Shown here: positions 25,201-34,116 of the stretch, piece after piece
Position numbering within the stretch: position 1 is the stretch's first letter
How the letters are laid out: every line of letters starts with the position of its first letter
Program-made: the position numbers and the translations under genes
NCBI GenBank assembly: GCA_023389035.1
Contig: JAEWFC010000038.1
Span: 62,001-126,000, forward strand
Direction of reading: 5' to 3'
DNA from: Acidobacteriota bacterium
GTDB lineage: Bacteria > Acidobacteriota > Blastocatellia > Pyrinomonadales > Pyrinomonadaceae
DNA length: 64,000 nt
The notes under the pieces: generated by a model
Told to the model about the DNA's origin: nothing
The model's database searches: none
What the model saw: the letters and a program-made list of their open reading frames with translations, nothing else

Positions 25201-26650
25201 CGTCGCGGACCCGCGTCTGCGCCCGACAAGTTTTCAGCAGCCTGCGATTATCGTACTTCCATTCGCTACCGACGACGGCTACGACTCAAACGTCGGAGTT
25301 GGAATGGCGGACTCTCTTAGCCATCGCTTGGGGAGCATTAAAGGTATTCGGGTTCTGTCGGCGAACACCGGCCGGTCGCTATCGACCGCGGATCCACTTG
25401 CGTCAGCCTGGGAGATCGGGGCTTCGTTCCTGATCCGCGGCCACCTGAGTCGAAGCGATGACCGAGTGTTCGTATCTACGGACCTGCTCGACGTTGGACG
25501 GCAGGAAATATTTTGGAGCGAGACATTCGAGGCTGCGGATGGCGACCTTTTCGACCTTCAGACCGACATCGCCCGGAAGGTATGGGAGTCCCTTGATCTT
25601 CGGCCGCTGCCTGATGAACTGCGGCAGCTGGAAAAACAGTACACGCAGAGCTTCTCGGTCTATGAGAAATACCTTGTCGGCCGGTCGCAAATGACCAAGC
25701 GGGATGCTGCGTCGCTGCGACAAGCGATCGCGAGTTTCGGCGAGGCGGTGGCCGAGGACGCGGCATTCGCACCGGCTTATGTCGGGCTTGCCGACTGCTA
25801 CTCGCTGCTGAATCTTTACGACGTCGATCCGCCAAAGGACGCCTTCTCCACCGCTCTAAAACATGCAGAACGAGCGTTGCAGATCGACAGCGAACTGGCT
25901 GATGCCCACGCATCGCTAGCGTATATCCGATTCTACGGAGAGCGTGACCGGCAATCCGCAGAGTTGGAATTTCGCCGCGCGATCCAAATGAATCCGTCTT
26001 ATTCGCAAGCCCATCACTGGTTCGCCCTTGCACTCGCTGCGATGGACAAGCATGTTGACGCGTTGACCGAGATCCAAACCGCTGAGGGCCTGGATCCGAG
26101 GTCTGCGAGCATACGTTCGGCAGCGGCGATGGTCTACTTCTACGGAGGCAAGCAAAACGAGGCGATCGCACATCTGGATCAGACGCTTGCGAAACAGCCC
26201 GATTTTATTCCGGCGTTAAAGGTGAAACGATGGGCTCTCGCGGCTCGCGGAGACTACGCAGCCGCACGCGAGACGCTGGAGATCGAGCGAACCGCTTCCG
26301 GTGGTTCGGCGGACGATCCCGGATGGCAGATCATTGCATTACAACTTGCCGATAGCGATGGTTCTGATAGGACCGCATTGCTCAATAAATTGGAAAAAGC
26401 CATCGCTCATTCCGGCGTGAAGGGGAACGATTTCGGCTATGCATTCGAGATCGCACTTGCTTTCCATCATCTTGGAGCAGATGATAAGGCACTCGAATGG
26501 CTTGGCCGGGCCGACCGTGCAGGCAATCACAGTTTCAACTTCCTGGCGGTCGATCCGCGGCTTTCATCTCTTCATAATACCGACGGATTTCGTACGCTTC
26601 TACAATCCCTTAAAACCCCACTTCACTCCGCAGCCGCAGCGTCAAACTAG
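22298..26650 (+). CDS. Ser/Thr protein kinase with two TolB-like/TPR modules and a central TM
   Basis: 1450 aa. Order: an N-terminal helical segment (TPEHWKRIDEIF, common in acidobacterial kinases); a Hanks-type kinase at about 97-395 with GRGGMG (104-109), VAIK (K128), HRDIKPTN (219-226), DFG (239-241) and DYASPEQV; a TolB-like N-terminal domain (LAVLPFKFINLGAG, from about 427); TPRs; a membrane helix near 942-962; a second TolB-like domain (AIIVLPFATDDGYD); and more TPRs. All catalytic residues are kept. If the kinase is cytoplasmic, the second TolB/TPR module would lie outside the membrane. It starts with GTG without a Shine-Dalgarno. It is a paralogue of the next gene, 67 nt downstream. 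Targets and signal are unknown. Confidence 0.9.
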   Translation: MTPEHWKRIDEIFSRVIDLPAAERQAALASECGSDDVLRSEVERLLQSDESAGDFIESPIWSDSKFLNTSAKEKLSSFGDGPAAEADTLIGSMVGPFRLISEIGRGGMGAVYLAERADGEFRQKVAIKVIKRGMDSDFIVRRFRHERQILASFEHPFIARLLDGGTRDDGTPYFVMEYIEGRSLYQYCDESKLTIRERLKIFQKICSAIAYAHQRQIVHRDIKPTNILMRRDGTPKLLDFGIAKILDPNLIHESLNPTASMLRMMTPDYASPEQVRGEDVTPASDIYSLGVLLYELLSGHRPFMFAGKALHEITFAICESDPPVPSSQIGSREMLHSRYAGSEDAVYQGRATTGHELRNALSGDLDNVIMKAMAKDPANRYQDVSELINDISNVLALRPAAAPAFQPGNRQPAPKQARQVKDDLKGLAVLPFKFINLGAGEDTDDQFLGLALTDALISRLSKVKRFLVRPTSSILAIGERVSDPISAGNELGVDFILDGTIKKAANRLRVSVQLLDVKRNSAVWATSIDETVGDLLALEDSISSKVIDGLVPQLTGSELARLARRGTEVNEAFEHYIRGRYHFSTFTEDGLAKAFLSFHNAIAADPNYAAAYSGLADYYNWLGIIGVLPPQECFQPAIIAAGKAVELDPDLSEAHASLGFSLHAGNYDWEGAERHLQKAIHLNPANASAFVWQAIVLYTKGRFDEGLGYARRGVDLDPLAPFNHHNVGWGLYFARRFDEAISQYRRVTRDFPDYAFGFYGLSKVHRAVGDTDAALYENAKALQLMGDSIFGRLAHVECLAAAGSTGEAREQLSALIELGAERYVSPYQIALAYAYLSKSGGPEDSQKALQHLKAAFEVKDAWLNYLGIEPAFDGLRDSQEYADLIEKVGYADLLGKRSSGRDAETGPMIHSSLHDRTTLVVDEADITQDTETPVKITKTQWKLLGAAATAVLCVFAFVVYMTYQNTRAVADPRLRPTSFQQPAIIVLPFATDDGYDSNVGVGMADSLSHRLGSIKGIRVLSANTGRSLSTADPLASAWEIGASFLIRGHLSRSDDRVFVSTDLLDVGRQEIFWSETFEAADGDLFDLQTDIARKVWESLDLRPLPDELRQLEKQYTQSFSVYEKYLVGRSQMTKRDAASLRQAIASFGEAVAEDAAFAPAYVGLADCYSLLNLYDVDPPKDAFSTALKHAERALQIDSELADAHASLAYIRFYGERDRQSAELEFRRAIQMNPSYSQAHHWFALALAAMDKHVDALTEIQTAEGLDPRSASIRSAAAMVYFYGGKQNEAIAHLDQTLAKQPDFIPALKVKRWALAARGDYAAARETLEIERTASGGSADDPGWQIIALQLADSDGSDRTALLNKLEKAIAHSGVKGNDFGYAFEIALAFHHLGADDKALEWLGRADRAGNHSFNFLAVDPRLSSLHNTDGFRTLLQSLKTPLHSAAAASN

Positions 26651-26656
26651 TTTGTG

Positions 26657-26685
26657 TTGACCCGATAGTTTGCCGGTGTCAGAAT
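26657..26685 (+). promoter_or_regulatory. candidate promoter of the second TolB/TPR kinase
   Basis: TTGACC (26657-26662) and CAGAAT (26680-26685) are 17 nt apart in the 67-nt gap between the kinase genes. The predicted start is near 26692, 26 nt before the ATG. The -10 is weak (four of six). Confidence 0.4.
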
Positions 26686-26717
26686 AGCGCTACGCTCTCG
26701 CCGCCCGGCGGCTATCG

Positions 26718-29700
26718 ATGGAAAATACGGACGTCATTCCCGACAATTCGATGATCGGACGACATGTCGGCGCCTATAAGCTCGAACACGAGATAGGCCG
26801 CGGCGGCATGGGCGCTGTCTATCGGGCCAGCCGCATCGATGGAGAATTCGATCAGACCGTCGCTATTAAGCTCATAAAGCGTGGAATGGATACGGATGCG
26901 ATCCTCGATAGATTTCGCCGTGAGAGACAGATCCTCGCTACTCTAAATCACCCGAACATCGGATATTTTTTGGGCGGCGGCTCGACCGAGGACGGGCTCC
27001 CATATTTCGTGATGGAGTATATTGCCGGCGACTCGCTTTACCGTCATTGCGACCGGCAGCAGCTAACGATCCGAAAGCGTCTGGAACTTTTTCGGCAGGT
27101 CTGTTGGGCGGTCGCGGCCGCCCATCAAGTAAGGATCGTCCATCGGGATATCAAGCCTTCGAACATTGTCATCACCGCCGAGAACAAGGCGAAGCTTCTG
27201 GACTTCGGAATAGCCAAGATCCTCGATCCGGATATGCTGACCACGGGAGCTGAGCCCACGGCGACTCATATGCATATGATGACGCCGCAGTACGCATCGC
27301 CCGAACAGGCCTCGGGCGAACCGGTCGAACCTGCATCCGATATCTATTCTCTCGGGGTCATCCTTTACGAATTGGTGACCGGTCACAGGCCTTATACGAT
27401 CTCCCGAAACGATCCCCGCGGAGTCCCAGCTGCGATCCGCAGCGAAATCCCTGCGAACCCGAGCGAGGTCTTGGCAAGCGAAACCGCCCTGCTACCGATC
27501 GACGGAATGTTGCCGACGGTCGAGAATCTTTGTCAGGCCCGCAGTTCTACTGTCGATAAGCTCAGAAACACTATCTCGGGAGATCTTGAGCGGATCATTA
27601 TTAAGGCACTGCGGAAGGACCCGCACGAGCGCTATGCAAATGCGACCGCGTTTGCTGACGATATCACGAATTTTCTGGAGGGTCGTCCGGTCAATGCTGA
27701 GCAGCTGCTTACCATGCGGAGCATAGGCATTCCGGCTTTGGCAAAGCGCTCGATCGCGATACTTCCCTTTGCCGTACTCGGCGGCGACCGTGCCGGCGAT
27801 GATTTTCTTGGCGTTGGGCTCGCCGATGCCTTGATCTCGCGAATGAGCGGTGTTCCGAGATTGATAGTACGGCCGACAACGTCAGTATTAGGCTTCGTTG
27901 ACACTACATCTGAGATCGCAGCGGCCAAACTCGGGGTCGATTTCGTGCTCGAAGGCAGTGTTCGATTTGCCGGCGACCGGCTTCGCGTTTCGGTGCAGCT
28001 TTACAACGCCGAAAAGCGCGACGCGGAATGGGCGAAGGCATTCGATCACAGTATCGGCGACGTGCTCGAGCTCGAAGACCTTATCGCGGAAGAGGTATCG
28101 GCGGCGATCTTGCCGCACCTTAGTTCGGATGAGCGAGTGAAGCTTGGCCGCCGCGGAACAGACAATGCTGCCGCATACGAGGCTTACATGCGCGGCCGGT
28201 ATTTCTGGAGCAGGTTCAGCGGCGAAGGGCTGGCAAAGGCCGTCGACGAATTTCTGCGTGCGGTCGAGCTCGATCCGAATTACACACTGCCGTACATCGG
28301 GCTCGCGGACTATTACACCTGGGCCGCTATCTTTGGAGAACTTCCATCCTTGGAGGCATTTCCAAAGGCGCAGGCCGCCGCACAGAAAGCGTTAGAGATC
28401 GACCCGACCTTAGGCAAGGCGTACGCCGCACTTGCTTTCACCGTGTTTCTGTATCAGTGGAACTGGGACGAAGCGGAAATGCTGGTTAAGCAGGCGATCG
28501 AGCTTGACCCTAACTATGGACCGGCACACGAGTTTTACTCGAACTACCTGATATCGCAGGGACGCACGGACGAAGGACTGCGTGAGATCCGCATAGCGGA
28601 ACAGCTCGATCCCGGATCACCTCGCGCCGTCTTGATGACCGCGTGGACGCTTTACCAGGCGCGACGTTACTCGGAAGCTTTGATCAAGGCTCGCTCGGCG
28701 TATGATATGCAGCCGGACCTGCCGCAATCGATGCTGCATCTCGGTAATATTCTGATTGCGACCGGCGAATATGACGAGGCAGTTAGGCTGCTGCGACTTA
28801 GTGCGGAGGCGTGGAGCTTTTCGGGCCTGCCTCGATACCTGTTGGCCTTTGCCCGCGCCGGTCAGGGTGACCTGGCGGCAGTCGACCGCATTATTGCGAA
28901 GCTGCATGAGACGGAACGCAATGCGCACATGAAGCCATATTTCATTGCGTTAGCATATGTAGCGGCGGGCAAATTCGATAAGGCATTTGAGTATCTTAAC
29001 CGAGCAGCCGAGGAACGAAACGAATGGCTGATGTGGTTTGCGACGGAGCCAAAGCTAGACCCGATCCGCACTGACCCGCGATATCTTGAGATCCTGCTGC
29101 TCACCAACAACCCGCTGGCCGCGAGGACGGCCACCGCAGATGCACCGACGACCGACAGCGGCGAACGGTCAGTCGCAGTCTTGCCGTTTCGCGTACTCAC
29201 ATCGAACGAGAACACCCCGACGGGCGAACAATATCTGGGGATCGGCATCGCGGATTCGGTGACGATGCGGCTTTCAAATGTACGCAAGTTTACCGTGCGT
29301 CCGACAAGCGCTGTACTTTCATTCCAAGGCGAGATCACTGATCCGATGGTTATAGGAGAGCGACTCAACGTTGATTTTGTAGTCGATGGGATCCTGCGGA
29401 CGATCGGTGACAAAATTCGCGTGACCGCCCAGCTTTTAAACGTGAGTGAGGGTTCCACGCAATGGTCTGCAAGCTTTTCGGAGAGGTTCGGCGATGTTTT
29501 AGAACTGGAAGATTCGATCGCAGAGCAGGTCAGTCGCAACCTGCTCTCAAAGCTCTCGGGAGACCAGCGCCAGGCGGTCACAAAACGAGGCACCAACAGC
29601 GCTGAGGCTCACGACGCTTACATGAAAGGGCGATTCTACTGGAATCAGTTCACGCCCGATTCATTTCCGAGGTCACTAGAGATGTTCCGGCGTGCGGCGA

Positions 29701-30563
29701 AGCTCGACCCGAATTACGCACTCGCTCTGGTCGGGATCGCGGATTATTTTACGTGGGCGACCATTTACGGAATAGTGCCTCCGACCGAATCGCTGCCGCA
29801 GATCTACGAGCACACGACGCGCGCGCTTAAGATCGATCCGCAGCTCGCTGAGGCTCACGCAGCTTTAGGTCTCTATCATTCGAATAACCAAGCATGGCAG
29901 GCCGCTGAAGAGCATTACCGTCGTGCCGTCGAGCTCGGGCCAAATTATCCGCTCGCACACGAATGGCTGTCGGCGATCCTTGTCGGGACCGGCCGGTTCG
30001 AAGAGGGACTGAAAGAGGCCATCAGGGCCGAGGAGCTAGATCCGGTGCAGCTGCGGCCCAAGGTCCTGACCACGTGGACGTTGTATCAAATAGGAGATCT
30101 TACCGCAGCACTCGCCAAAGCACGGGACCTGGAAAAGCTTGATCCGCTCTTTATGCAATCCCATATGCAGCTCGCGAATATTCTGAGCGAGACGGGAGAT
30201 CACGAGGAAGCTGCCTATCATTCAGAAAAAGCATTTGAGATCGAGCCGCAAAGCCCGCTGCCCTTATACGTTGCGGCCCACGCCTTAGTCAGGGCGGGAC
30301 GAGGGACCGAGGCGGAACAGTTGGTGATCGAGTGGGCGGATCGATCCGGTGAACTTTATGTTCCGCCCTATTTCCTAGCTATGGCTTTCACAGCACTCGG
30401 CGATCATGATGCCGCTTTCTACCATTTTGAGCAGGCTCGCATCGAGCGCACCCCATGGATGATGTGGTTCTGCACGGAGCCGAAGATCGCCATACTGCGC
30501 GACGATCAGAGATATCTCGACATCGTGCGGGCGATGAATGGCCCCATCCTTCCCCCTACATGA
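26718..30563 (+). CDS. Ser/Thr protein kinase with two TolB-like/TPR modules, no TM
   Basis: 1281 aa. Kinase at about 20-320 with GRGGMG (27-32), VAIK (K51), HRDIKPSN (142-149), DFG (162-164) and QYASPEQA, all catalytic residues present. Then TolB-like domain 1 (SIAILPFAVLGGDRAG, from about 345) and TPRs, then TolB-like domain 2 (SVAVLPFRVLTSNE, from about 815) and TPRs to the end. It lacks the N-terminal helix and the membrane segment of its neighbour, so it should be cytoplasmic. The two TPR halves end with the similar phrases NEWLMWFATEPKLDPIRTDP and TPWMMWFCTEPKIAILRDDQ, showing internal duplication. It converges on the hydrolase gene with 57 nt between stops. Confidence 0.9.
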   Translation: MENTDVIPDNSMIGRHVGAYKLEHEIGRGGMGAVYRASRIDGEFDQTVAIKLIKRGMDTDAILDRFRRERQILATLNHPNIGYFLGGGSTEDGLPYFVMEYIAGDSLYRHCDRQQLTIRKRLELFRQVCWAVAAAHQVRIVHRDIKPSNIVITAENKAKLLDFGIAKILDPDMLTTGAEPTATHMHMMTPQYASPEQASGEPVEPASDIYSLGVILYELVTGHRPYTISRNDPRGVPAAIRSEIPANPSEVLASETALLPIDGMLPTVENLCQARSSTVDKLRNTISGDLERIIIKALRKDPHERYANATAFADDITNFLEGRPVNAEQLLTMRSIGIPALAKRSIAILPFAVLGGDRAGDDFLGVGLADALISRMSGVPRLIVRPTTSVLGFVDTTSEIAAAKLGVDFVLEGSVRFAGDRLRVSVQLYNAEKRDAEWAKAFDHSIGDVLELEDLIAEEVSAAILPHLSSDERVKLGRRGTDNAAAYEAYMRGRYFWSRFSGEGLAKAVDEFLRAVELDPNYTLPYIGLADYYTWAAIFGELPSLEAFPKAQAAAQKALEIDPTLGKAYAALAFTVFLYQWNWDEAEMLVKQAIELDPNYGPAHEFYSNYLISQGRTDEGLREIRIAEQLDPGSPRAVLMTAWTLYQARRYSEALIKARSAYDMQPDLPQSMLHLGNILIATGEYDEAVRLLRLSAEAWSFSGLPRYLLAFARAGQGDLAAVDRIIAKLHETERNAHMKPYFIALAYVAAGKFDKAFEYLNRAAEERNEWLMWFATEPKLDPIRTDPRYLEILLLTNNPLAARTATADAPTTDSGERSVAVLPFRVLTSNENTPTGEQYLGIGIADSVTMRLSNVRKFTVRPTSAVLSFQGEITDPMVIGERLNVDFVVDGILRTIGDKIRVTAQLLNVSEGSTQWSASFSERFGDVLELEDSIAEQVSRNLLSKLSGDQRQAVTKRGTNSAEAHDAYMKGRFYWNQFTPDSFPRSLEMFRRAAKLDPNYALALVGIADYFTWATIYGIVPPTESLPQIYEHTTRALKIDPQLAEAHAALGLYHSNNQAWQAAEEHYRRAVELGPNYPLAHEWLSAILVGTGRFEEGLKEAIRAEELDPVQLRPKVLTTWTLYQIGDLTAALAKARDLEKLDPLFMQSHMQLANILSETGDHEEAAYHSEKAFEIEPQSPLPLYVAAHALVRAGRGTEAEQLVIEWADRSGELYVPPYFLAMAFTALGDHDAAFYHFEQARIERTPWMMWFCTEPKIAILRDDQRYLDIVRAMNGPILPPT

Positions 30564-30620
30564 ACAACGATGAAGTGGTACGGAAGGCTGTGATGCCGCA
30601 GCTCTCCGTCCATGGCGTAT

Positions 30621-32909
30621 CTATTTCGCGGCGTTCGCCCACGATGTAAGCACTGCCTCGAGCTCGCGCTCCGACCGATTCTGCAGACGCAGTTTCCATA
30701 TCCCGGATGCTACAGGCTCGTCCACGAATATCGACCTAAACCAGCCTCGCGATTCGGGCGAATCGGAAAGATTCGTCCCCGCGACGCTTCCTTTGTCGTC
30801 AACCAAGGTGACGGAAACGTCCGGCGGTGCCATGAACGTGATCCCGAAGTTCTGTGACTGCCGGACCGGCAATTCGACATCAACTGTTTGGCCACCCTGC
30901 ACAGCGACGGCCTTTGCCCACGGCGTATCGACCTGCAGTGCATTTGCCGTAAGTGCTTCGATCAGGGCCGACCTACCGTAGTTTCTAGGTTCCGCGGATA
31001 GCGTGTTGAATTCGGCTCGCGTCGGTACTTGAATGTCAGGCATGTGATCGCCTTTAGGTCCGATTGCCACTCGTGGCTTTACAAAGCTCGAAAAATCAGA
31101 CGTGCCGGTCAGGTCAGTATGCAGGCTCTTTGACTTAGCATTGTCCGCGATCTGCCAGATCGCCGATGGTACGGGCACAACCCCATCGTTCCACACCACC
31201 GATTTGCACATGGTCGGCAGCGGATCACCCGCAAGCACAGAAAACTTCACACCTTTACGAGCAGTGTTGACGCGGTTGAATCCCGCCACATATTCCTGCT
31301 GCAGTTGTCGGACAGCCTCAACGTTCTTCCCTACCATCTCGAACGCGAACTGCATTACGTCCGCACACGGCGAGCCCATGTTCGGGGTGCCGAGCATAAC
31401 CAGTTTGGTCACGGGCGGTTTGCCGTCCTGAACCTGTGGGTCCATTATCTGGCTGATGTAATAGCGAGAGATCAGGCCACCCATTGAATGCGCGACTATG
31501 TCCACATGCCACGCGTTCCTGTCCTCGCGGGCGTATTTGATGTACTTCTCCAGCTCGCGAGCGTTTTCGGCGATGGACTTTGTCGGGTCCGTGGACATAA
31601 AGGCACCGCCGGTGTTCATAATTCCCTTTTCTGACCTTTCGCCGACGGGAAATGCCTTCCAGTCATATGAATGGGACGTTGTCAGAATGTTTTGCCACGG
31701 CTCCCAGGCCTTCCAGCTGCTCCAGAGGCCGTGCACAAGAACGAGCGGCTTTGGGGCGACCTTGAGGTTTTTGGTCAACTCGTCGATCTTTTTGCCATTT
31801 TCTTCCAGCTCGACTTTTATTCGCTGCACAAGCCGCGGCCGGCCGTCGTCGAACCACGAGTAGCCGGAGGAATCCCAGACCAATTCGACCTCGCGTTCCT
31901 CGCCGGCATCCAGACGCACAGAGATCTCGCCGCCTTCCAACAGTCCGTCCGGCATCACCCCGTTCCATTTGTCGCCCTTGAAGGTCTCCTTCAGTTTTAC
32001 ATCGGCATACTTCGTTTCGCCCGAAGCGTTAAGGATCTTAGCCTTTATTTTTACCAGGTTGCCGTCGATCGTCCCTCTCTGTTCGGTGATCTCTTGCCAC
32101 TCGTTCCAGACCGGAAACTTCATATCCTCGAACTTGAGATCGATTAGTCGAAGCTCCGCACCGCATTTCTGCAGCGACCAAGTGATCGTTTCCGTGACGT
32201 TCTGCCAAGTTCGGGTGAAAGAACCGCTTAGGCGGTTAGGGTCGGACGGATCTATTCTGTGTGTCCCGTCGCTGGTCAGCGAGTTCCCGTCGATGGTCGT
32301 CGGGGTAGACGGCATGGTTAACGATTTGCCTTCTTTCGGTGTGCATTGGCCGCTGTACTGCGAAGACTGCGAGCCTGTCGTTTCGCCCTGGATCTGCGGC
32401 AAGCCCACACTTACGGTGTAAGTGCCGTCAGTATTTACGCCTACATTCACTCGCGCGTCGACCTGAGCGTTTCCAGTCGTCTGGGTCTGCGAGATCGAAT
32501 TTCCCGTCATGTCCTTCCATGTCTTGCCGCGGTCACAGGAGTTTCGTTCGACGGCTTTGATCGTCTCTACAGACGTAAAGGTGTGACTGATCTGCCCTTT
32601 GCCGACGCTCGAACCGTTTCTTTCCGGTGCCTCCATGACCGAGACACGCGCGTTGTACTCATACTTCATCTCGAAGTTGCGCGTATCCTGGCCGCGGCCT
32701 GACACGCGGTCCTCGGTCTTGTTGTCGGACATCGACTGCTTTCGACTGTAAGAAACTGTGCCCGTCCACGCACCCGAGCATTTGGACGCTGCGGGAGCTT
32801 TGTTAGCGGCAACGGTCGAACCGCGACGCTGTCCGAACGCGTTATACGGCGTCGACAGAAGGCTGGCGAGGAATAAAACCACGTAGATCTTGTTTGTTGT
32901 ACGGAACAT
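30621..32909 (-). CDS. secreted alpha/beta hydrolase (PGAP1/lipase-like)
   Basis: 762 aa from the ATG at 32909; GGAG lies 9 nt upstream, whereas the ATG at 32918 overlaps its own Shine-Dalgarno. A signal peptide (IYVVLFLASLLSTPYNAFG) is followed by a long beta-rich region (about 30-380) without a recognised family. The hydrolase domain then shows LVLVHGLWSSWKAW (oxyanion strand), AHSMGGLISRYYIS (nucleophile GHSMGG-type elbow, here AHSMGG) and LGTPNMGSP. This matches triacylglycerol-lipase/PGAP1-like esterases. The C-terminal ~120 residues look like a beta sandwich (FGITFMAPPDVSVTLVDD). The substrate is unknown. It is probably periplasmic or extracellular. Confidence 0.8.
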   Translation of the reverse strand: MFRTTNKIYVVLFLASLLSTPYNAFGQRRGSTVAANKAPAASKCSGAWTGTVSYSRKQSMSDNKTEDRVSGRGQDTRNFEMKYEYNARVSVMEAPERNGSSVGKGQISHTFTSVETIKAVERNSCDRGKTWKDMTGNSISQTQTTGNAQVDARVNVGVNTDGTYTVSVGLPQIQGETTGSQSSQYSGQCTPKEGKSLTMPSTPTTIDGNSLTSDGTHRIDPSDPNRLSGSFTRTWQNVTETITWSLQKCGAELRLIDLKFEDMKFPVWNEWQEITEQRGTIDGNLVKIKAKILNASGETKYADVKLKETFKGDKWNGVMPDGLLEGGEISVRLDAGEEREVELVWDSSGYSWFDDGRPRLVQRIKVELEENGKKIDELTKNLKVAPKPLVLVHGLWSSWKAWEPWQNILTTSHSYDWKAFPVGERSEKGIMNTGGAFMSTDPTKSIAENARELEKYIKYAREDRNAWHVDIVAHSMGGLISRYYISQIMDPQVQDGKPPVTKLVMLGTPNMGSPCADVMQFAFEMVGKNVEAVRQLQQEYVAGFNRVNTARKGVKFSVLAGDPLPTMCKSVVWNDGVVPVPSAIWQIADNAKSKSLHTDLTGTSDFSSFVKPRVAIGPKGDHMPDIQVPTRAEFNTLSAEPRNYGRSALIEALTANALQVDTPWAKAVAVQGGQTVDVELPVRQSQNFGITFMAPPDVSVTLVDDKGSVAGTNLSDSPESRGWFRSIFVDEPVASGIWKLRLQNRSERELEAVLTSWANAAK

Positions 32910-32959
32910 ATGAATCATCTCCGACTAGAACGCGAATCGATCGGGCAAAGCGTATCAGC

Positions 32960-32991
32960 AAAAAAGCCCGAAGCGTTGAACCGCTTCGGGC
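32960..32991 (-). terminator. intrinsic terminator after the O-methyltransferase gene
   Basis: GCCCGAAGCG and CGCTTCGGGC (32966-32991) form a perfect 10-bp stem with a 6-nt loop, followed on the minus strand by six T residues. It lies 28 nt past the stop at 33019. Confidence 0.92.
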
Positions 32992-33018
32992 CGTAGGATA
33001 AGAAGATGGAGAATATGC

Positions 33019-34056
33019 TTATGCTTTTTCGGCTTCGATAATGCTCATCGGTCCGCAGGTCGGGATGATGCGTGCGAGCCGGAAGCCCGAGTCTTTAAGC
33101 AGCGTCTCGAATTCCGCAGCGGTGCGTTCCATTCCACCGGGAGCCGCGAGCATCTCGATATCGATGATCTTTGAAAAGTGCGGATCATTGCCGTCGGGCA
33201 CCACGGTTTCGATGATCAGGACCTTCGCATTTTCGGGCATATGCTTGCGGATATTGCCGAGGATGACCTGATTCGTTCCGTCATACCAGTCATGGATGAT
33301 GTGTTTCAATAGGTAGATATCCGCGGCTACCGGTACGTCAGACATGAAGTTACCGCTCACCATCTGGACCCGGTCGTGAACGCCGTATTTAGCGAGCATT
33401 TCCGGAGCACCCTCGAGTACTTGAGGCAGATCGAAAAGAATGCCGCGTGCATTCGGATTCTGCTCTAGCACGGCACCAAGCAGGTGTCCGAGGCCTCCGG
33501 CGATATCCGCGATCACGCCCGCTTTTGAGAAGTCATAAACTTCAAGCAGCGGTCCCGATGCCTGATGCGAAAGGCTGGTCATTGCACGGTTAAATATCGC
33601 GCCGAGCTCCGGATTTGTTTTGAAGAGGTACGTGAACACCGGTTCTCCGTGGTATTTGTCCCACGCGGGTTTGCCCGTCTTTACGCTGTGCATCAGCTCG
33701 CCGTAAACCTTCCAGTGTTCGGGCTCGTTCACCCAAATAACGAGGTCTCGAATGCTCGCAGGGTGATCGGTCCGCATTGTGTCGGACATCGGTGTGTTCT
33801 CAAACTTGCGATCCTGAACTTCGGTGAATACGCCCGTCGACGTGACGGCCCGCAGTGTTCGATAGAGCGAACGCTCATCTGTAGCCGTTGCGACCGCGAG
33901 GTATTCGGCCGTCTTAGGGCCGTCAGCAAGAAGGTCTGCGATGCCAAGTTTTGCTGTTACGTACACCGCGGCCGAAACCCATGCTGATGTTACTATGCTC
34001 AAAAGCTGTGCATCGGGCGGCAGCTGTTGCGGTGCCATTTCTGGAGTTGCTGTCAT
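33019..34056 (-). CDS. SAM-dependent O-methyltransferase, plant-OMT/hydroxyindole type
   Basis: 345 aa. An N-terminal winged-helix dimerisation domain (AKLGIADLLADGPKTAEYLA, then TDERSLYRTLRAVTSTGVF) precedes a Rossmann methyltransferase domain with IADIAGGLGHLLGAVL, RGILFDLPQVL, SGNFMSDVP and LLKHIIHDW, whose histidine is the usual catalytic base. The family methylates hydroxyl groups on small aromatic or polyketide products, so a secondary-metabolite role is possible, but there is no biosynthetic cluster around it. It is monocistronic, with a strong terminator. Confidence 0.88.
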   Translation of the reverse strand: MTATPEMAPQQLPPDAQLLSIVTSAWVSAAVYVTAKLGIADLLADGPKTAEYLAVATATDERSLYRTLRAVTSTGVFTEVQDRKFENTPMSDTMRTDHPASIRDLVIWVNEPEHWKVYGELMHSVKTGKPAWDKYHGEPVFTYLFKTNPELGAIFNRAMTSLSHQASGPLLEVYDFSKAGVIADIAGGLGHLLGAVLEQNPNARGILFDLPQVLEGAPEMLAKYGVHDRVQMVSGNFMSDVPVAADIYLLKHIIHDWYDGTNQVILGNIRKHMPENAKVLIIETVVPDGNDPHFSKIIDIEMLAAPGGMERTAAEFETLLKDSGFRLARIIPTCGPMSIIEAEKA

Positions 34057-34116
34057 GATCTTTTCTCCGTTTCGAATAATGTCGGGCCCGTTCCCAAGAG
34101 ACCGGGACCGGTTGAT

